Shown here piece by piece: positions 1-7,345 of a stretch of 13,938 nt of DNA. The notes beneath the pieces were generated by a model. That model searched no databases, was not told the origin of the DNA, and saw only the letters and a program-made list of their open reading frames with translations. The translations under genes were made by a program, and so were the position numbers. The first letter of the stretch is position 1. Each line of letters opens with the position of its first letter. Location of the stretch: assembly GCA_944350405.1 (NCBI GenBank), contig CALVPC010000017.1:1-13938 (forward strand). Reading direction: 5' to 3'. Origin of the DNA: an uncultured Bacilli bacterium. Lineage in GTDB: Bacteria > Bacillota_I > Bacilli_A > RF39 > UBA660.

Positions 1-2900
1 ATTCTATTTTCGATATCAAAGTCTTTTTCTTTTCTTAAATTTTGAACTTTTGAAACGACTTCTCTAGCTATACCTTCTTTTATTAATTCTTCAGTTAGAG
101 TTGTATTTAAAATGATGAAGTTCTTATCTTCCATAGCTACACTCATGCCTTCTTTGGATGATATTTTAACTTCTATTAAGTTATTTGTTATTTCAATACC
201 TTCAAAACTTAGAGTTTTACCTTTTTGAATATTTTCTATTTCTTCTTCTGATAAATTAGATAGGAATTTTACAAAGTCTTTCATTTTATTTCCTAATATT
301 TTTCCGGCTTCTTTAAAGTTAGGTTTTACAGATAAATTCATATATTTAGTTAAATCATTTTCAAATATTATGTTTTTGACATTTAATTCTTCTTTTATTA
401 ATTCTTCTAAACCTTTTAATATTTCTTTATTTTTACCATCTAATATTACTTCAGATATAGGTTGTCTTACTTTTATTTTTTCTTCTTCACGTACATTTCT
501 TCCTAATGAAATTAAGTTTCTTACTAAATCCATTCTTTTTTCTATATCTTCATTTATTAAATTTTCATTATATGTTGGAAATTTTGCTAAATGTACAGAT
601 TCTTCATTTGTTAAGTTGCGATAAATTTCTTCAGAGATAAATGGTGTAATTGGTGCGATTAGTTTGGATAATCCTTTTAATACTTCATATGTTGTATAGT
701 AAACGCATTTTTTAGAATTATCTAAATCACTACCCCAAAATCTTTTTCTATTTCTTCTTATATACCAATTTGATAATTCTTCTGATACGAAATTGGTTAA
801 TTCTTTTACTACTTTATGTAAATCATATTCTTCAAAATATTCAGTGACATTTTTTACTAATTTATTATATTTTGATAATAACCATTTATCTATTTCTTCT
901 AAATCGTTATATTCTACTTTATAGTTTCGTGGATCTATTTTATCAATATTAGCATATAGTGCAAAAAATGAATAAGTATTTCTTAATGGATTAAAGAATT
1001 TAGAATGTACTTCTTTTAAACCATTTATGTCAAATTTAAGAGGAGTCCATACTGGCGATGTATATGGTAAATAAAATCTTACTGTGTCTGCACCATATTC
1101 TTCCATAGCACTAAATGGTTCGACTATATTTCCTCTCGATTTACTCATTTTTTTACCTTCAGCATCTAATAATAAATCGTTAACCAAAACATTTTTATAT
1201 GGAGATATTCCTTTTACGAATACAGATATTACAAGTAATGTATAAAACCATCCTCTAGTTTGATCTATTCCTTCGGCAATAAAGTCTGCAGGAAATTGAG
1301 TTTTCCAAATTTCTTCATTTTCAAATGGATAATGATATTGAGCAAATGGCATAGATCCTGAATCAAACCAACAATCTATTACGTCTTCAACTCTCTTCAT
1401 TTCTTTTCCACATTTACATTTAATATGAATATCATCAACATAAGGTCTATGTAAATCTATATTTTCATCTATTTTTTCTATAGATTTTTCAATTAATTCT
1501 TTTCGTGATCCTATCATTTCCATAGACCCACATTCACATCTCCATAAAGGAAGTGGGGTTCCCCAATACCTATTTCTGGAAATAGCCCAGTCATTTAAGT
1601 TTTCAAGCCAGTTGCCAAAACGCTTTTCTCCTACATATGATGGATACCAATTTACTGTTTTATTGGCTTTTACTATTTTATCTTTTATTTTTGTTATTTC
1701 TAAATAGAAGCTTGGTTTTGAATAATAAAGAAGAGGGGTTCCACATCTCCAGCAATGAGGATAGTTGTGAACTATTTTTTGTTTTTTGAACAATTTATCT
1801 TCTTTCTTTAAATACTTTATAACTTCTAAATCAGCATCAAATACATTCATGCCTTTCCAAAGCCCTTCAGTATAACATCCATCTTCTCCGACTGGATTTA
1901 AATATGGCAAATTATATTTTTTCCCTACTTTAGAATCATCTTCCCCGAAGGCTGGTGCTAGGTGAACTACTCCTGTTCCATCTTCCATTGTTACATATTC
2001 ATCACAAGTTACATAAAAAGCTTTTTTGTCTACTTTTAGACTTGGGATTAATTGTTCATACTCTACTCCTTCTAGATCTTTTCCTTTATATTCTTCAAGT
2101 ATTTTTACGTTTTCTCCTAGCACTTTTGATACTAGTTTTTTAGCAAGAATAAATTTATATCCCATTGATTCTACTTTTACATAATCTTCTTTTGGATTTA
2201 CACATAAAGCAACATTTGCTATTAAGGTCCAAGGTGTTGTTGTCCACACTAAAAAGTATGCGTCTTCATCTTTTTTCTTCATAGTAACTGTTACAGTATC
2301 AACACTTACTTCTTTGTATCCTTGTGCTACTTCATGGGATGCAAGCCCTGTACCACAACGAGAGCAGTATGGAACGATTTTATGCCCTTCGTAAAATAAT
2401 CCTTCATCAAAGAATTTTTTTAGAATCCACCACTCTGTTTCTATATAATTATTATCATAAGTTACATAAGGATGTTTTAGGTCAATAAATTGGCCCATTC
2501 TTACTGTTAGGTCACTAAAAGCTTTTTCATTTTTCCAAACACTTTCACGACATTTTTTGTTAAATTCTTCTATTCCATATTTTTCTATATCAGTTTTAGA
2601 TTTAAAGCCTAATTCTTTTTCTACTGCTAACTCTACTGGTAATCCATGAGTATCCCATCCAACTTTTCTTATTACTTTATACCCTTGCATAGATTTATAT
2701 TTGCAAATTGAGTCTTTTATAAACTTTGCTACCATATGATGAAGTCCTGGAAATCCATTAGCTGTTGCAGGTCCATCATAAAAGACATAATAGTCTTTAC
2801 CTTGTTTTATGCTTTTATTTAAGATATCTTCTTCTTCCCAATACTTAGATAGTTTTTTTTCTACATCACTAGTTTTTCCTTTTTCTAGTTCTTTAAACAT
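1..2900 (-). CDS. ileS: Isoleucyl-tRNA synthetase, C-terminus cut by window edge
   Basis: Charges tRNA-Ile with isoleucine in the cytoplasm. About 966 codons are present, in one frame from the ATG at 2900 (SD AAGGAGG) to the left edge. Visible class I signatures are FYDGPATANGFPGLHH near residues 40-55, where GLHH replaces the usual HIGH, GWDTHGLPVEL just after it, and KMSKS at 584-588. Cys pairs occur in CSRCG (C179/C182) and CWRCG, and there are Cys-rich segments before the DCWFDSGS motif. The cut end reads EELIKEGIAREVVSKVQNLRK, typical of the C-terminal region of long, eukaryote-like (type 2) IleRS of about 1030 residues, so roughly 60 residues are missing. The type 2 form is often associated with lower mupirocin sensitivity; that is family knowledge, not shown here. 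Expression is set by the T-box leader upstream. Confidence 0.97.
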   Translation of the reverse strand, partial: MFKELEKGKTSDVEKKLSKYWEEEDILNKSIKQGKDYYVFYDGPATANGFPGLHHMVAKFIKDSICKYKSMQGYKVIRKVGWDTHGLPVELAVEKELGFKSKTDIEKYGIEEFNKKCRESVWKNEKAFSDLTVRMGQFIDLKHPYVTYDNNYIETEWWILKKFFDEGLFYEGHKIVPYCSRCGTGLASHEVAQGYKEVSVDTVTVTMKKKDEDAYFLVWTTTPWTLIANVALCVNPKEDYVKVESMGYKFILAKKLVSKVLGENVKILEEYKGKDLEGVEYEQLIPSLKVDKKAFYVTCDEYVTMEDGTGVVHLAPAFGEDDSKVGKKYNLPYLNPVGEDGCYTEGLWKGMNVFDADLEVIKYLKKEDKLFKKQKIVHNYPHCWRCGTPLLYYSKPSFYLEITKIKDKIVKANKTVNWYPSYVGEKRFGNWLENLNDWAISRNRYWGTPLPLWRCECGSMEMIGSRKELIEKSIEKIDENIDLHRPYVDDIHIKCKCGKEMKRVEDVIDCWFDSGSMPFAQYHYPFENEEIWKTQFPADFIAEGIDQTRGWFYTLLVISVFVKGISPYKNVLVNDLLLDAEGKKMSKSRGNIVEPFSAMEEYGADTVRFYLPYTSPVWTPLKFDINGLKEVHSKFFNPLRNTYSFFALYANIDKIDPRNYKVEYNDLEEIDKWLLSKYNKLVKNVTEYFEEYDLHKVVKELTNFVSEELSNWYIRRNRKRFWGSDLDNSKKCVYYTTYEVLKGLSKLIAPITPFISEEIYRNLTNEESVHLAKFPTYNENLINEDIEKRMDLVRNLISLGRNVREEEKIKVRQPISEVILDGKNKEILKGLEELIKEELNVKNIIFENDLTKYMNLSVKPNFKEAGKILGNKMKDFVKFLSNLSEEEIENIQKGKTLSFEGIEITNNLIEVKISSKEGMSVAMEDKNFIILNTTLTEELIKEGIAREVVSKVQNLRKEKDFDIENR

Positions 2901-2920
2901 ATTATTCCTCCTTACAATAT

Positions 2921-3125
2921 AAAAAGGTGTTACCAAAGGACGAGTTATTACCCGTGGTACCACCTTATTTTACTATATTAGTCTTATTAGCTATAACGCG
3001 CTTATTCGTTTTATTGTTAATAAAAAGCATCAGAAGTGATCTAAAATATACTAATTTTACTAGCTCTCACCATACCTAGCTCGCTTATAAATATCATATA
3101 TTTCCGTCTTCGTCATTTGCAAGAT
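2921..3125 (-). promoter_or_regulatory. T-box leader of ileS (tRNA-Ile sensing) with terminator
   Basis: A T-box riboswitch that lets transcription continue when uncharged tRNA-Ile binds. The T-box core AAGGTGGTACCACGGG lies at 2966-2951 on the minus strand. A candidate Stem I region occupies about 3110-3020. It holds a GGTGAGAGC segment and, on its 3' side, ATCACTTCTGATGC, where ATC (3040-3038) fits as the Ile specifier codon. The terminator would pair AAGGTGGTACC (2966-2956) with GGTAACACCTT (2934-2924), one mismatch, followed by TTTTT. It therefore uses the T-box strand itself, as is usual in this class. The ileS RBS lies directly after it. Confidence 0.93.
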
Positions 3126-3131
3126 GTTTGT

Positions 3132-3160
3132 ATAATAACATATTTGATTTAATTGTGCAA
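3132..3160 (-). promoter_or_regulatory. SigA-type promoter of the ileS T-box leader
   Basis: TTGCAC (3160-3155), a 17-base spacer and TATTAT (3137-3132) give a reasonable vegetative promoter. The start would fall near 3125, just upstream of T-box Stem I. The -35 box begins only about 6 bases after the divIVA stop, and no terminator separates the two genes, so some read-through from divIVA is likely. Confidence 0.6.
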
Positions 3161-3165
3161 TAGTT

Positions 3166-3588
3166 TTAAAGAATTTCTATTTCATCAATTAATTCTAATT
3201 GCTCTAATAAATTTGTTTTTACCTTTTTTTTATAATTTTTGATCGATTGACTAAGGGCATTTTTTTCATTTTCTAATTTTTCTGCTTTTATTAGAGCATC
3301 ATTTACAATATTACTAGCATTATCTTTAGCTTCTTTTATAATTAATTCAGCTTCATATTTGGCATTACTTTTAATTTCGTTGGCGGTATTTTCAATTTGA
3401 TTTTGAATGTAAAGATATGAATTTTCTAATTTTTTAAGTCTTTCATTTTCTAGTTTTAATTTTTCTATTTCATCTTTTTGTTTCTTTATAGTAAGAATAT
3501 TCTCTTCAGTTTTTTTTATTACATAACTAACAAATTCATTTACTTCTTCTTTGTTATATCCTCCGGTTACATTTGTAAACTCGTTCAT
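3166..3588 (-). CDS. divIVA: DivIVA-family coiled-coil protein, short N-terminus
   Basis: Polar or septal scaffold protein that marks curved membrane and recruits division and sporulation partners. The 140 residues start at an ATG with SD AAGGTGG. The N-terminal GGYNKEEVNEFVSYV (about 9-23) matches the conserved GYDEDEVNEFL segment. The rest is coiled coil, including AELIIKEAKDNASNIVNDAL, which matches the central block of Bacillus DivIVA. The protein begins at residue F of the usual KTFTKSFRGYD, so the LTPxDI segment is absent. The two residues used for lipid binding in B. subtilis (Phe17, Arg18) align with Thr and Gly. A TAA lies a few codons upstream, so no longer start exists. It follows sepF by 24 bases, as in Bacillus, which supports the assignment. 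Confidence 0.88.
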   Translation of the reverse strand: MNEFTNVTGGYNKEEVNEFVSYVIKKTEENILTIKKQKDEIEKLKLENERLKKLENSYLYIQNQIENTANEIKSNAKYEAELIIKEAKDNASNIVNDALIKAEKLENEKNALSQSIKNYKKKVKTNLLEQLELIDEIEIL

Positions 3589-3612
3589 AATACCACCTTC
3601 TAAATTTATTTA

Positions 3613-4026
3613 TTACCAATCAAATTCTTCACTATCTTTTTTTACTTCTTTTTTGACTACTTTATCTCCGTCACTCATTTTTCCTTCGACGTTAACATTA
3701 TTTGGTGTACATAAGAATATACCACTTCCTAATTTTTGAAGATCTCCCCCAATAGCATAAACTGCTCCACTTAAAAAGTCTACCACTCTTTTAGCTATTT
3801 CAGGAGTTACTCTTTTTAAATTAACTACTACTGTATCTCTATTTTTCAAATAATCTACAATATTTTGAGCTTCAGAAAAAGCACGTGGTTCCAAGAGAAT
3901 CATTTTGCTACCAGATTTAGTTGTTTCTTTAAATGTGTCTTTATAATATTCATTATCTGAAGTTGATGATGTTTCTGCTTCTGGTTCGTCTCCAATAAAT
4001 TTTTGAATTTTATCTTTAAAGGCCAT
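3613..4026 (-). CDS. sepF: Cell division protein SepF
   Basis: SepF binds membrane and the C-terminal tail of FtsZ, and its rings help shape the septum. The 137-residue product has an amphipathic start (MAFKDKIQKFIGD) fitting the membrane-targeting helix, a low-complexity acidic linker (about 14-40), and then the core: EPRAFSEAQNIVDYL, NRDTVVVNLKRV and RVVDFLSGAVYAIGGDLQK, followed by IFLCTPNNV. These are close to textbook SepF blocks. The C-terminus is charged and ends in SEEFDW. The SD is AGGAGGG before ATG. It lies 11 bases after the FxLYD gene and 24 before divIVA, so the three genes are probably one transcript. Confidence 0.97.
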   Translation of the reverse strand: MAFKDKIQKFIGDEPEAETSSTSDNEYYKDTFKETTKSGSKMILLEPRAFSEAQNIVDYLKNRDTVVVNLKRVTPEIAKRVVDFLSGAVYAIGGDLQKLGSGIFLCTPNNVNVEGKMSDGDKVVKKEVKKDSEEFDW

Positions 4027-4037
4027 ATTTATCCCTC

Positions 4038-4475
4038 CTAATTTCCTAATTCTACACTTTCTAATTCATAGTGATCAATGTTTGTTAAATCATTTTGTTC
4101 TAATAGTGCTATTGCTTCAAAATCATAAACTTTATCTTTTTCTAAAGAATTCAATCCTGCAACAGCGGTTCCTAAAAGATTATTGTCTTTATCATACAAA
4201 TTATAGGTTATAACTGAAAACGATTTATCATCTTTAGCAGATATTTTACCTCTTATATAATAAGCATTTTCTCCGGCATTTAATCCATCTACTGTAATAG
4301 ATGGGTCATATTCTTCTAGCGTTCCTGTTGTTCCTTCATAAATAGTATAATCATTATATACTATGTCTTTATCTTGGTTTTCTATAAAATAATATATTAA
4401 GGCAGAACCTATAAGCAAAATTGCTAATATAATTACTATGATAATTATAGTCTTTATTTTCTTATTCTTTTTCAT
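4038..4475 (-). CDS. Membrane-anchored FxLYD-domain protein
   Basis: Function unknown. The 145 residues have a very basic N-terminus (MKKNKKIK), one hydrophobic segment at about 8-30, and an extracytoplasmic beta-rich domain. Within it, SFSVITYNLYDKDNNLLGTA (about 85-104) fits the FxLYD domain pattern of a strand ending in LYD, then a turn and another strand. No cysteine or lipobox is present, so it is a signal-anchored protein rather than a lipoprotein. The start is ATG with GGGGTGAT as SD. It leads sepF and divIVA in a tight operon, which suggests, without proving, an envelope or division-site role. Confidence 0.75.
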   Translation of the reverse strand: MKKNKKIKTIIIIVIILAILLIGSALIYYFIENQDKDIVYNDYTIYEGTTGTLEEYDPSITVDGLNAGENAYYIRGKISAKDDKSFSVITYNLYDKDNNLLGTAVAGLNSLEKDKVYDFEAIALLEQNDLTNIDHYELESVELGN

Positions 4476-4502
4476 TTTATCACCCCAATTTTTATAACTA
4501 AT

Positions 4503-4542
4503 AAAAGTATGATATTCTATATGTATAGTTTATCATACTTTT
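4503..4542 (-). terminator. Hairpin terminator after the PH-domain gene
   Basis: A 12-bp perfect stem, AAAAGTATGATA (4503-4514) with TATCATACTTTT (4531-4542). The loop carries a small inner stem (CTATA/TATAG). In the minus direction it ends in TTTTATTA and would close the thioredoxin-PH transcript. Read on the plus strand it is followed by eight T's, the stronger tail, although no plus-strand gene points at it. Confidence 0.6.
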
Positions 4543-4555
4543 TTTTACTCTTCAA
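4527..4555 (-). promoter_or_regulatory. Weak candidate promoter of the FxLYD-sepF-divIVA operon
   Basis: TTGAAG (4555-4550), a 17-base spacer and TAAACT (4532-4527). Both boxes match the SigA consensus only in part, and they overlap the preceding hairpin, so initiation would fall inside it. No better candidate was found in the gap. Confidence 0.3.
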
Positions 4556-4579
4556 TATAAATATTTTGTTTTTTGCTAA

Positions 4580-5020
4580 TTATTTATCATTTCTGATGGT
4601 ATATTTTTTCTTTTCTTCCATCATATACTCTGTTACTTTTGTTTCTATTTCATCAAGGCTTTTTTTACTGAGGTTGCTTACATATACTATTTCTTTTACG
4701 GTATCTATTGCTACTTTTCCCCATATTAATCCAGAATAAACAGTTAGGTCATTAAACATATCTGGAGTAATAGAATATAAGAAATATCCAAATAATAGTC
4801 TATCATTTGCTATTAGAAGCCTTTTATTTGTGATTGCAAATACTGCAGTAGATATAATGTCATAAAATTTATTATTTTTTTGTCCTGTAAATACATATAA
4901 AACTTCTTCATCAGGATTTAAATGCTCTTCAATTCTTTGGCAATGCTTTTTTAGTCTCCAAGCTATTGTGCCAGGATATCTTCTTTTAAAACGTAAAGCT
5001 TCCTCGTAAACTTTATTCAT
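4580..5020 (-). CDS. Bacterial PH-domain (YokE-like) protein
   Basis: Function unknown. The 146 residues have no signal peptide or membrane helix. The N-terminal third is helical and basic (RFKRRYPGTIAWRLKKHCQRI). The rest looks like a bacterial PH fold: EEVLYVFTGQ, then AVFAITNKRLLIANDRLLFGY, then a turn leading to VKEIVYVS and a C-terminal helix. The ITNKRLLIA strand is the hallmark of this group. Such domains often bind partners or the membrane surface. Its SD (AAGGTGAT) lies inside the last codons of the upstream thioredoxin-like gene and only one base separates the two, so the genes are translationally coupled. Family assignment is moderate; no function can be claimed. Confidence 0.72.
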   Translation of the reverse strand: MNKVYEEALRFKRRYPGTIAWRLKKHCQRIEEHLNPDEEVLYVFTGQKNNKFYDIISTAVFAITNKRLLIANDRLLFGYFLYSITPDMFNDLTVYSGLIWGKVAIDTVKEIVYVSNLSKKSLDEIETKVTEYMMEEKKKYTIRNDK

Positions 5021-5021
5021 A

Positions 5022-5744
5022 TTAAATCACCTTATTTTCTTGTAAAAAGTTTGTTAATTCATTTGCATCTACATATCCACTTAATACATCTATTCTTTCA
5101 CCATCTTTATATAAGAAGTTAAGTGGTGTTCCCCATGCATTTTCAGTAAAATATGAATCGGTTTCATATAATTTTGTAACATCTTCTTCAGAGAAATTTC
5201 CTATATTTAGATAATATACATTATAGTTATAATCTTTCAAAGTTTCATTTATAGATTCTTTAAACTGAGTACAATATCCACATGTGTCACTTCCTATAAA
5301 CATGAAATGATAACCATCTTCTTTTATTATTTCAAGATAATCATCTAAAGTTATTGTTAGATAAGTTTTATCAATTAAATTTTCATTCATTAGAGATTGC
5401 ATTAATTTATAGTCTGATAGATTTCCATCGTATGTATAAACTACTTTACCATCTTCATATAAATATATGACTCCTTCTTCTAAATTTTCTGTTTTTATTT
5501 CACTTTCTGATAAGTCTTTTGGATCTAATATGCTAATTTCTAAATCAGCTTGGTCTGCTAATGATTTTAATGCATTCATGTTTTCTTCAGATCCATAATA
5601 AACATATCCACTATTTTCTTTTATCTTTTGATAATCTTTATATGATATCTTTTCTACATCTTGTTTAGCTCCAACAAAAAATGCAAGTGCTAAAACCACT
5701 AAAACTATAATTACTGGTATTAATATTTTTACAACCTTTTTCAT
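5022..5744 (-). CDS. Membrane-anchored tandem thioredoxin-fold protein
   Basis: Likely extracytoplasmic thiol-disulfide protein. The 240 residues start with MKKVVK and one hydrophobic segment (about 7-24), a signal anchor without lipobox cysteine. The C-terminal domain (about 130-240) is thioredoxin-like: FMFIGSDTCGYC with the redox pair C155/C158, and cis-proline P207 in WGTPLNFLY. The N-terminal domain (about 33-125) seems to be a degenerate copy. Its GS at 51-52 mirrors GS at 151-152, but N55 and A58 stand where the cysteines would be. LYEDG at 95-99 mirrors LYKDG at 211-215, and each continues to a G, L, L and final I at the same spacing. The start has SD AAGGAGG. Substrate and direction (oxidase or reductase) are unknown, and no partner such as CcdA is in view. 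Confidence 0.85.
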   Translation of the reverse strand: MKKVVKILIPVIIVLVVLALAFFVGAKQDVEKISYKDYQKIKENSGYVYYGSEENMNALKSLADQADLEISILDPKDLSESEIKTENLEEGVIYLYEDGKVVYTYDGNLSDYKLMQSLMNENLIDKTYLTITLDDYLEIIKEDGYHFMFIGSDTCGYCTQFKESINETLKDYNYNVYYLNIGNFSEEDVTKLYETDSYFTENAWGTPLNFLYKDGERIDVLSGYVDANELTNFLQENKVI

Positions 5745-5768
5745 AACTTCCTCCTTTTTTATAATCTA

Positions 5769-5798
5769 ATTTTAACATAATTATTTGTTTGAAGTAAA
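5769..5798 (-). promoter_or_regulatory. Candidate promoter of the thioredoxin-PH operon
   Basis: TTTACT (5798-5793), an 18-base spacer and TAAAAT (5774-5769). The -10 is good, and the -35 matches four of six. The start would fall about 20 bases before the ATG. It is divergent from the promoter at 5845-5873. Confidence 0.45.
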
Positions 5799-5844
5799 TA
5801 TTTTGATGATTTTTTGTCGAATTTTGAAATTGATATTAAAACAA

Positions 5845-5873
5845 TTGACTTTTATATTTATTTACCGTAAAAT
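5845..5873 (+). promoter_or_regulatory. SigA-type promoter of the CFI-box-like gene
   Basis: TTGACT (5845-5850), a 17-base spacer and TAAAAT (5868-5873): nearly consensus. Transcription would begin near 5880, giving a leader of about 22 bases that contains the purine-rich RBS at 5885-5896. Confidence 0.75.
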
Positions 5874-5901
5874 ATATTGTCATGAGAGAGGGGGAAATTA
5901 T

Positions 5902-6444
5902 ATGCCATATCCTTGGGAATGTCGTGATTGTAGATGGTTAAATCCTGAAGACTCAAAATGGGGAGAATTTTATTGCGAATATAATCATTATTATGTGAAA
6001 GCTGGTAGTCCTAGTTGTAGACATTTTGAAAAGGTTTCTAGGGCTGAGGCTGGATGTTATTTAACTACTGCTATGTGTGAGATAATGAATTATGATGATG
6101 ATTGTATTACTTTAAATACCCTTAGGGATTTTAGAGATAATTATATGAAAAATAATTCAGAATGCTTACCACTTCTTAATGATTATGATGTAGTTGGGCC
6201 AATAATTTGTGATAAGTTAAAAAAAGATGATAATAATATTATGATAGCACATGTAATGCTTACCGAATTTATTATTCCTGCGATAGATTGTATTAAAAAT
6301 AATTATTTTGATGACGCTATTTGTATTTATAAAGATATGACTATTAAACTTATGGAACATTATGATTTAGATACTAGTAATCTTGCTTGTATGAAAGATA
6401 CTATATTTAATAAAACAAGAAAAAGAGAAATTGTCTTAAGATAA
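5902..6444 (+). CDS. Cys-rich CFI-box-like protein of unknown function
   Basis: The only plus-strand gene; 180 residues, probably cytoplasmic because no signal or membrane segment is seen. The ATG at 5902 is chosen because it directly follows AGAGAGGGGGA and MPYPWECRDC is a natural start. A TTG at 5785 in frame would lie upstream of the promoter. The N-terminal part has C7-x2-C10, C25 and C39, a spacing that suggests metal binding. GCYLTTAMC (51-59) followed by LNTLRDFRDNYM (71-82) matches the CFI-box pattern, in which a C-aromatic-aliphatic-x-T-A motif precedes an LRxFRD motif. The C-terminal half is helical and acidic, with C-rich scattered positions. It has its own promoter and shares a bidirectional terminator with rluD, so it is a self-contained unit placed against the local gene direction. 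No function is known to me. Confidence 0.8.
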   Translation: MPYPWECRDCRWLNPEDSKWGEFYCEYNHYYVKAGSPSCRHFEKVSRAEAGCYLTTAMCEIMNYDDDCITLNTLRDFRDNYMKNNSECLPLLNDYDVVGPIICDKLKKDDNNIMIAHVMLTEFIIPAIDCIKNNYFDDAICIYKDMTIKLMEHYDLDTSNLACMKDTIFNKTRKREIVLR

Positions 6445-6455
6445 CTTCTCTTTTT
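6420..6455. terminator. Bidirectional terminator between convergent genes
   Basis: A perfect 10-bp stem, AAAAAGAGAA (6420-6429) with TTCTCTTTTT (6446-6455), and a 16-base loop. Flanking A and T runs make it work in both directions. It overlaps the stop codon of the plus-strand gene (6442-6444) and touches that of rluD (6455-6457). Confidence 0.75.
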
Positions 6456-7345
6456 TAGTCAAATTCTTCTAATATTTGGATAAACTCTTTTGGAGGTTCT
6501 ATTTCAAATTCTAACTTTTGTTTTGTTACTGGATGAATTAATTTTATACTTTTAGAATGTAACATTTGTCCAAAATCATTTATTATTTTTCTTCTTCCAT
6601 ATAATGGATCATTTACTATGGGATGATTTATATATTCCATATGTACTCTTATTTGATGTGTTCTCCCTGTTTCTAATTTACATTCTAGTAGTGTTACTTC
6701 TTTATATCTTTTTATTACTTTAAAATGCGTTATAGATTCTTTAGAATTTATATCTGTTACGGTATATTTTTGTCTATTATTAAAGTCTCTTCCGATTGGG
6801 GCATCAATAGTACCTTTATCATGTTTTACTACTCCCCAGACAAGAGCTAAATACTTTCTTTCTATCTTTTTTTCTTTAATCATTTCTGATAATTGTTCAT
6901 GAACTTTATCATTTTTTGCTACAACCATAAGACCACTAGTATCTTTATCAAGTCTATGGACTATTCCAGGTCTTATACTTTTTTTATTTGATATTTGGCT
7001 GAAATGATACATTAATCCATTTACTAAAGTATGAGAATAATTACCTACGGCTGGATGTACTACTAATCCACTTTGTTTGTTTATAATTGCTAAGTAATCA
7101 TCTTCATATACTATATTTAAATCCATTTTTTCTGGAGTAATATCTATTTTTTCTTCTTCTGGAAGTGCAAATTCAATAATATCTTTTTGCTTTACTTTAT
7201 AATTAGATGGTGTTGGTTTATTATTGACAAATACTTTTTGTTCTTTGATTAGTTTACTGATTTTTGTTCTAGAATAGTCTGTATTATTACTAATATAAGT
7301 GTCTAATCTAACATTTTCTTCATTTTCTTGTACTACTATTTTCAT
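6455..7345 (-). CDS. rluD: RluA-family 23S rRNA pseudouridine synthase, RluD-like
   Basis: Converts specific uridines of 23S rRNA to pseudouridine. The 296 residues hold an N-terminal S4 RNA-binding domain (about 12-60, RLDTYISN to KVKQKDIIEF) and the RluA catalytic domain. Motifs are VVHPAVGNYSHTLVNGL, the active-site stretch RPGIVHRLDKDTSGL with catalytic Asp133, and LETGRTHQIRVH further on. Length is normal for RluD/YlyB. The SD AAAAGGAG lies inside the end of lspA, and the two genes overlap by 26 bases. In Bacillus the orthologue ylyB also follows lspA. The exact target uridines cannot be read from sequence. Confidence 0.95.
   Translation of the reverse strand: MKIVVQENEENVRLDTYISNNTDYSRTKISKLIKEQKVFVNNKPTPSNYKVKQKDIIEFALPEEEKIDITPEKMDLNIVYEDDYLAIINKQSGLVVHPAVGNYSHTLVNGLMYHFSQISNKKSIRPGIVHRLDKDTSGLMVVAKNDKVHEQLSEMIKEKKIERKYLALVWGVVKHDKGTIDAPIGRDFNNRQKYTVTDINSKESITHFKVIKRYKEVTLLECKLETGRTHQIRVHMEYINHPIVNDPLYGRRKIINDFGQMLHSKSIKLIHPVTKQKLEFEIEPPKEFIQILEEFD

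Noticed and set aside
370..2143. Plus-strand open frames inside the ileS region
   Set aside because: They are antisense shadows of an unbroken ileS frame, with Phe/Leu/Ser-rich translations and no RBS.
1..2900. A frameshift or pseudogene in ileS
   Set aside because: The start, the KMSKS motif and the left-edge C-terminal motif are all in the same frame and no stop was met in the parts I translated.
5785..5901. N-terminal extension of the plus-strand CFI-box-like protein from a TTG
   Set aside because: It would begin upstream of the likely promoter and lacks an RBS, whereas a strong RBS precedes the ATG at 5902.
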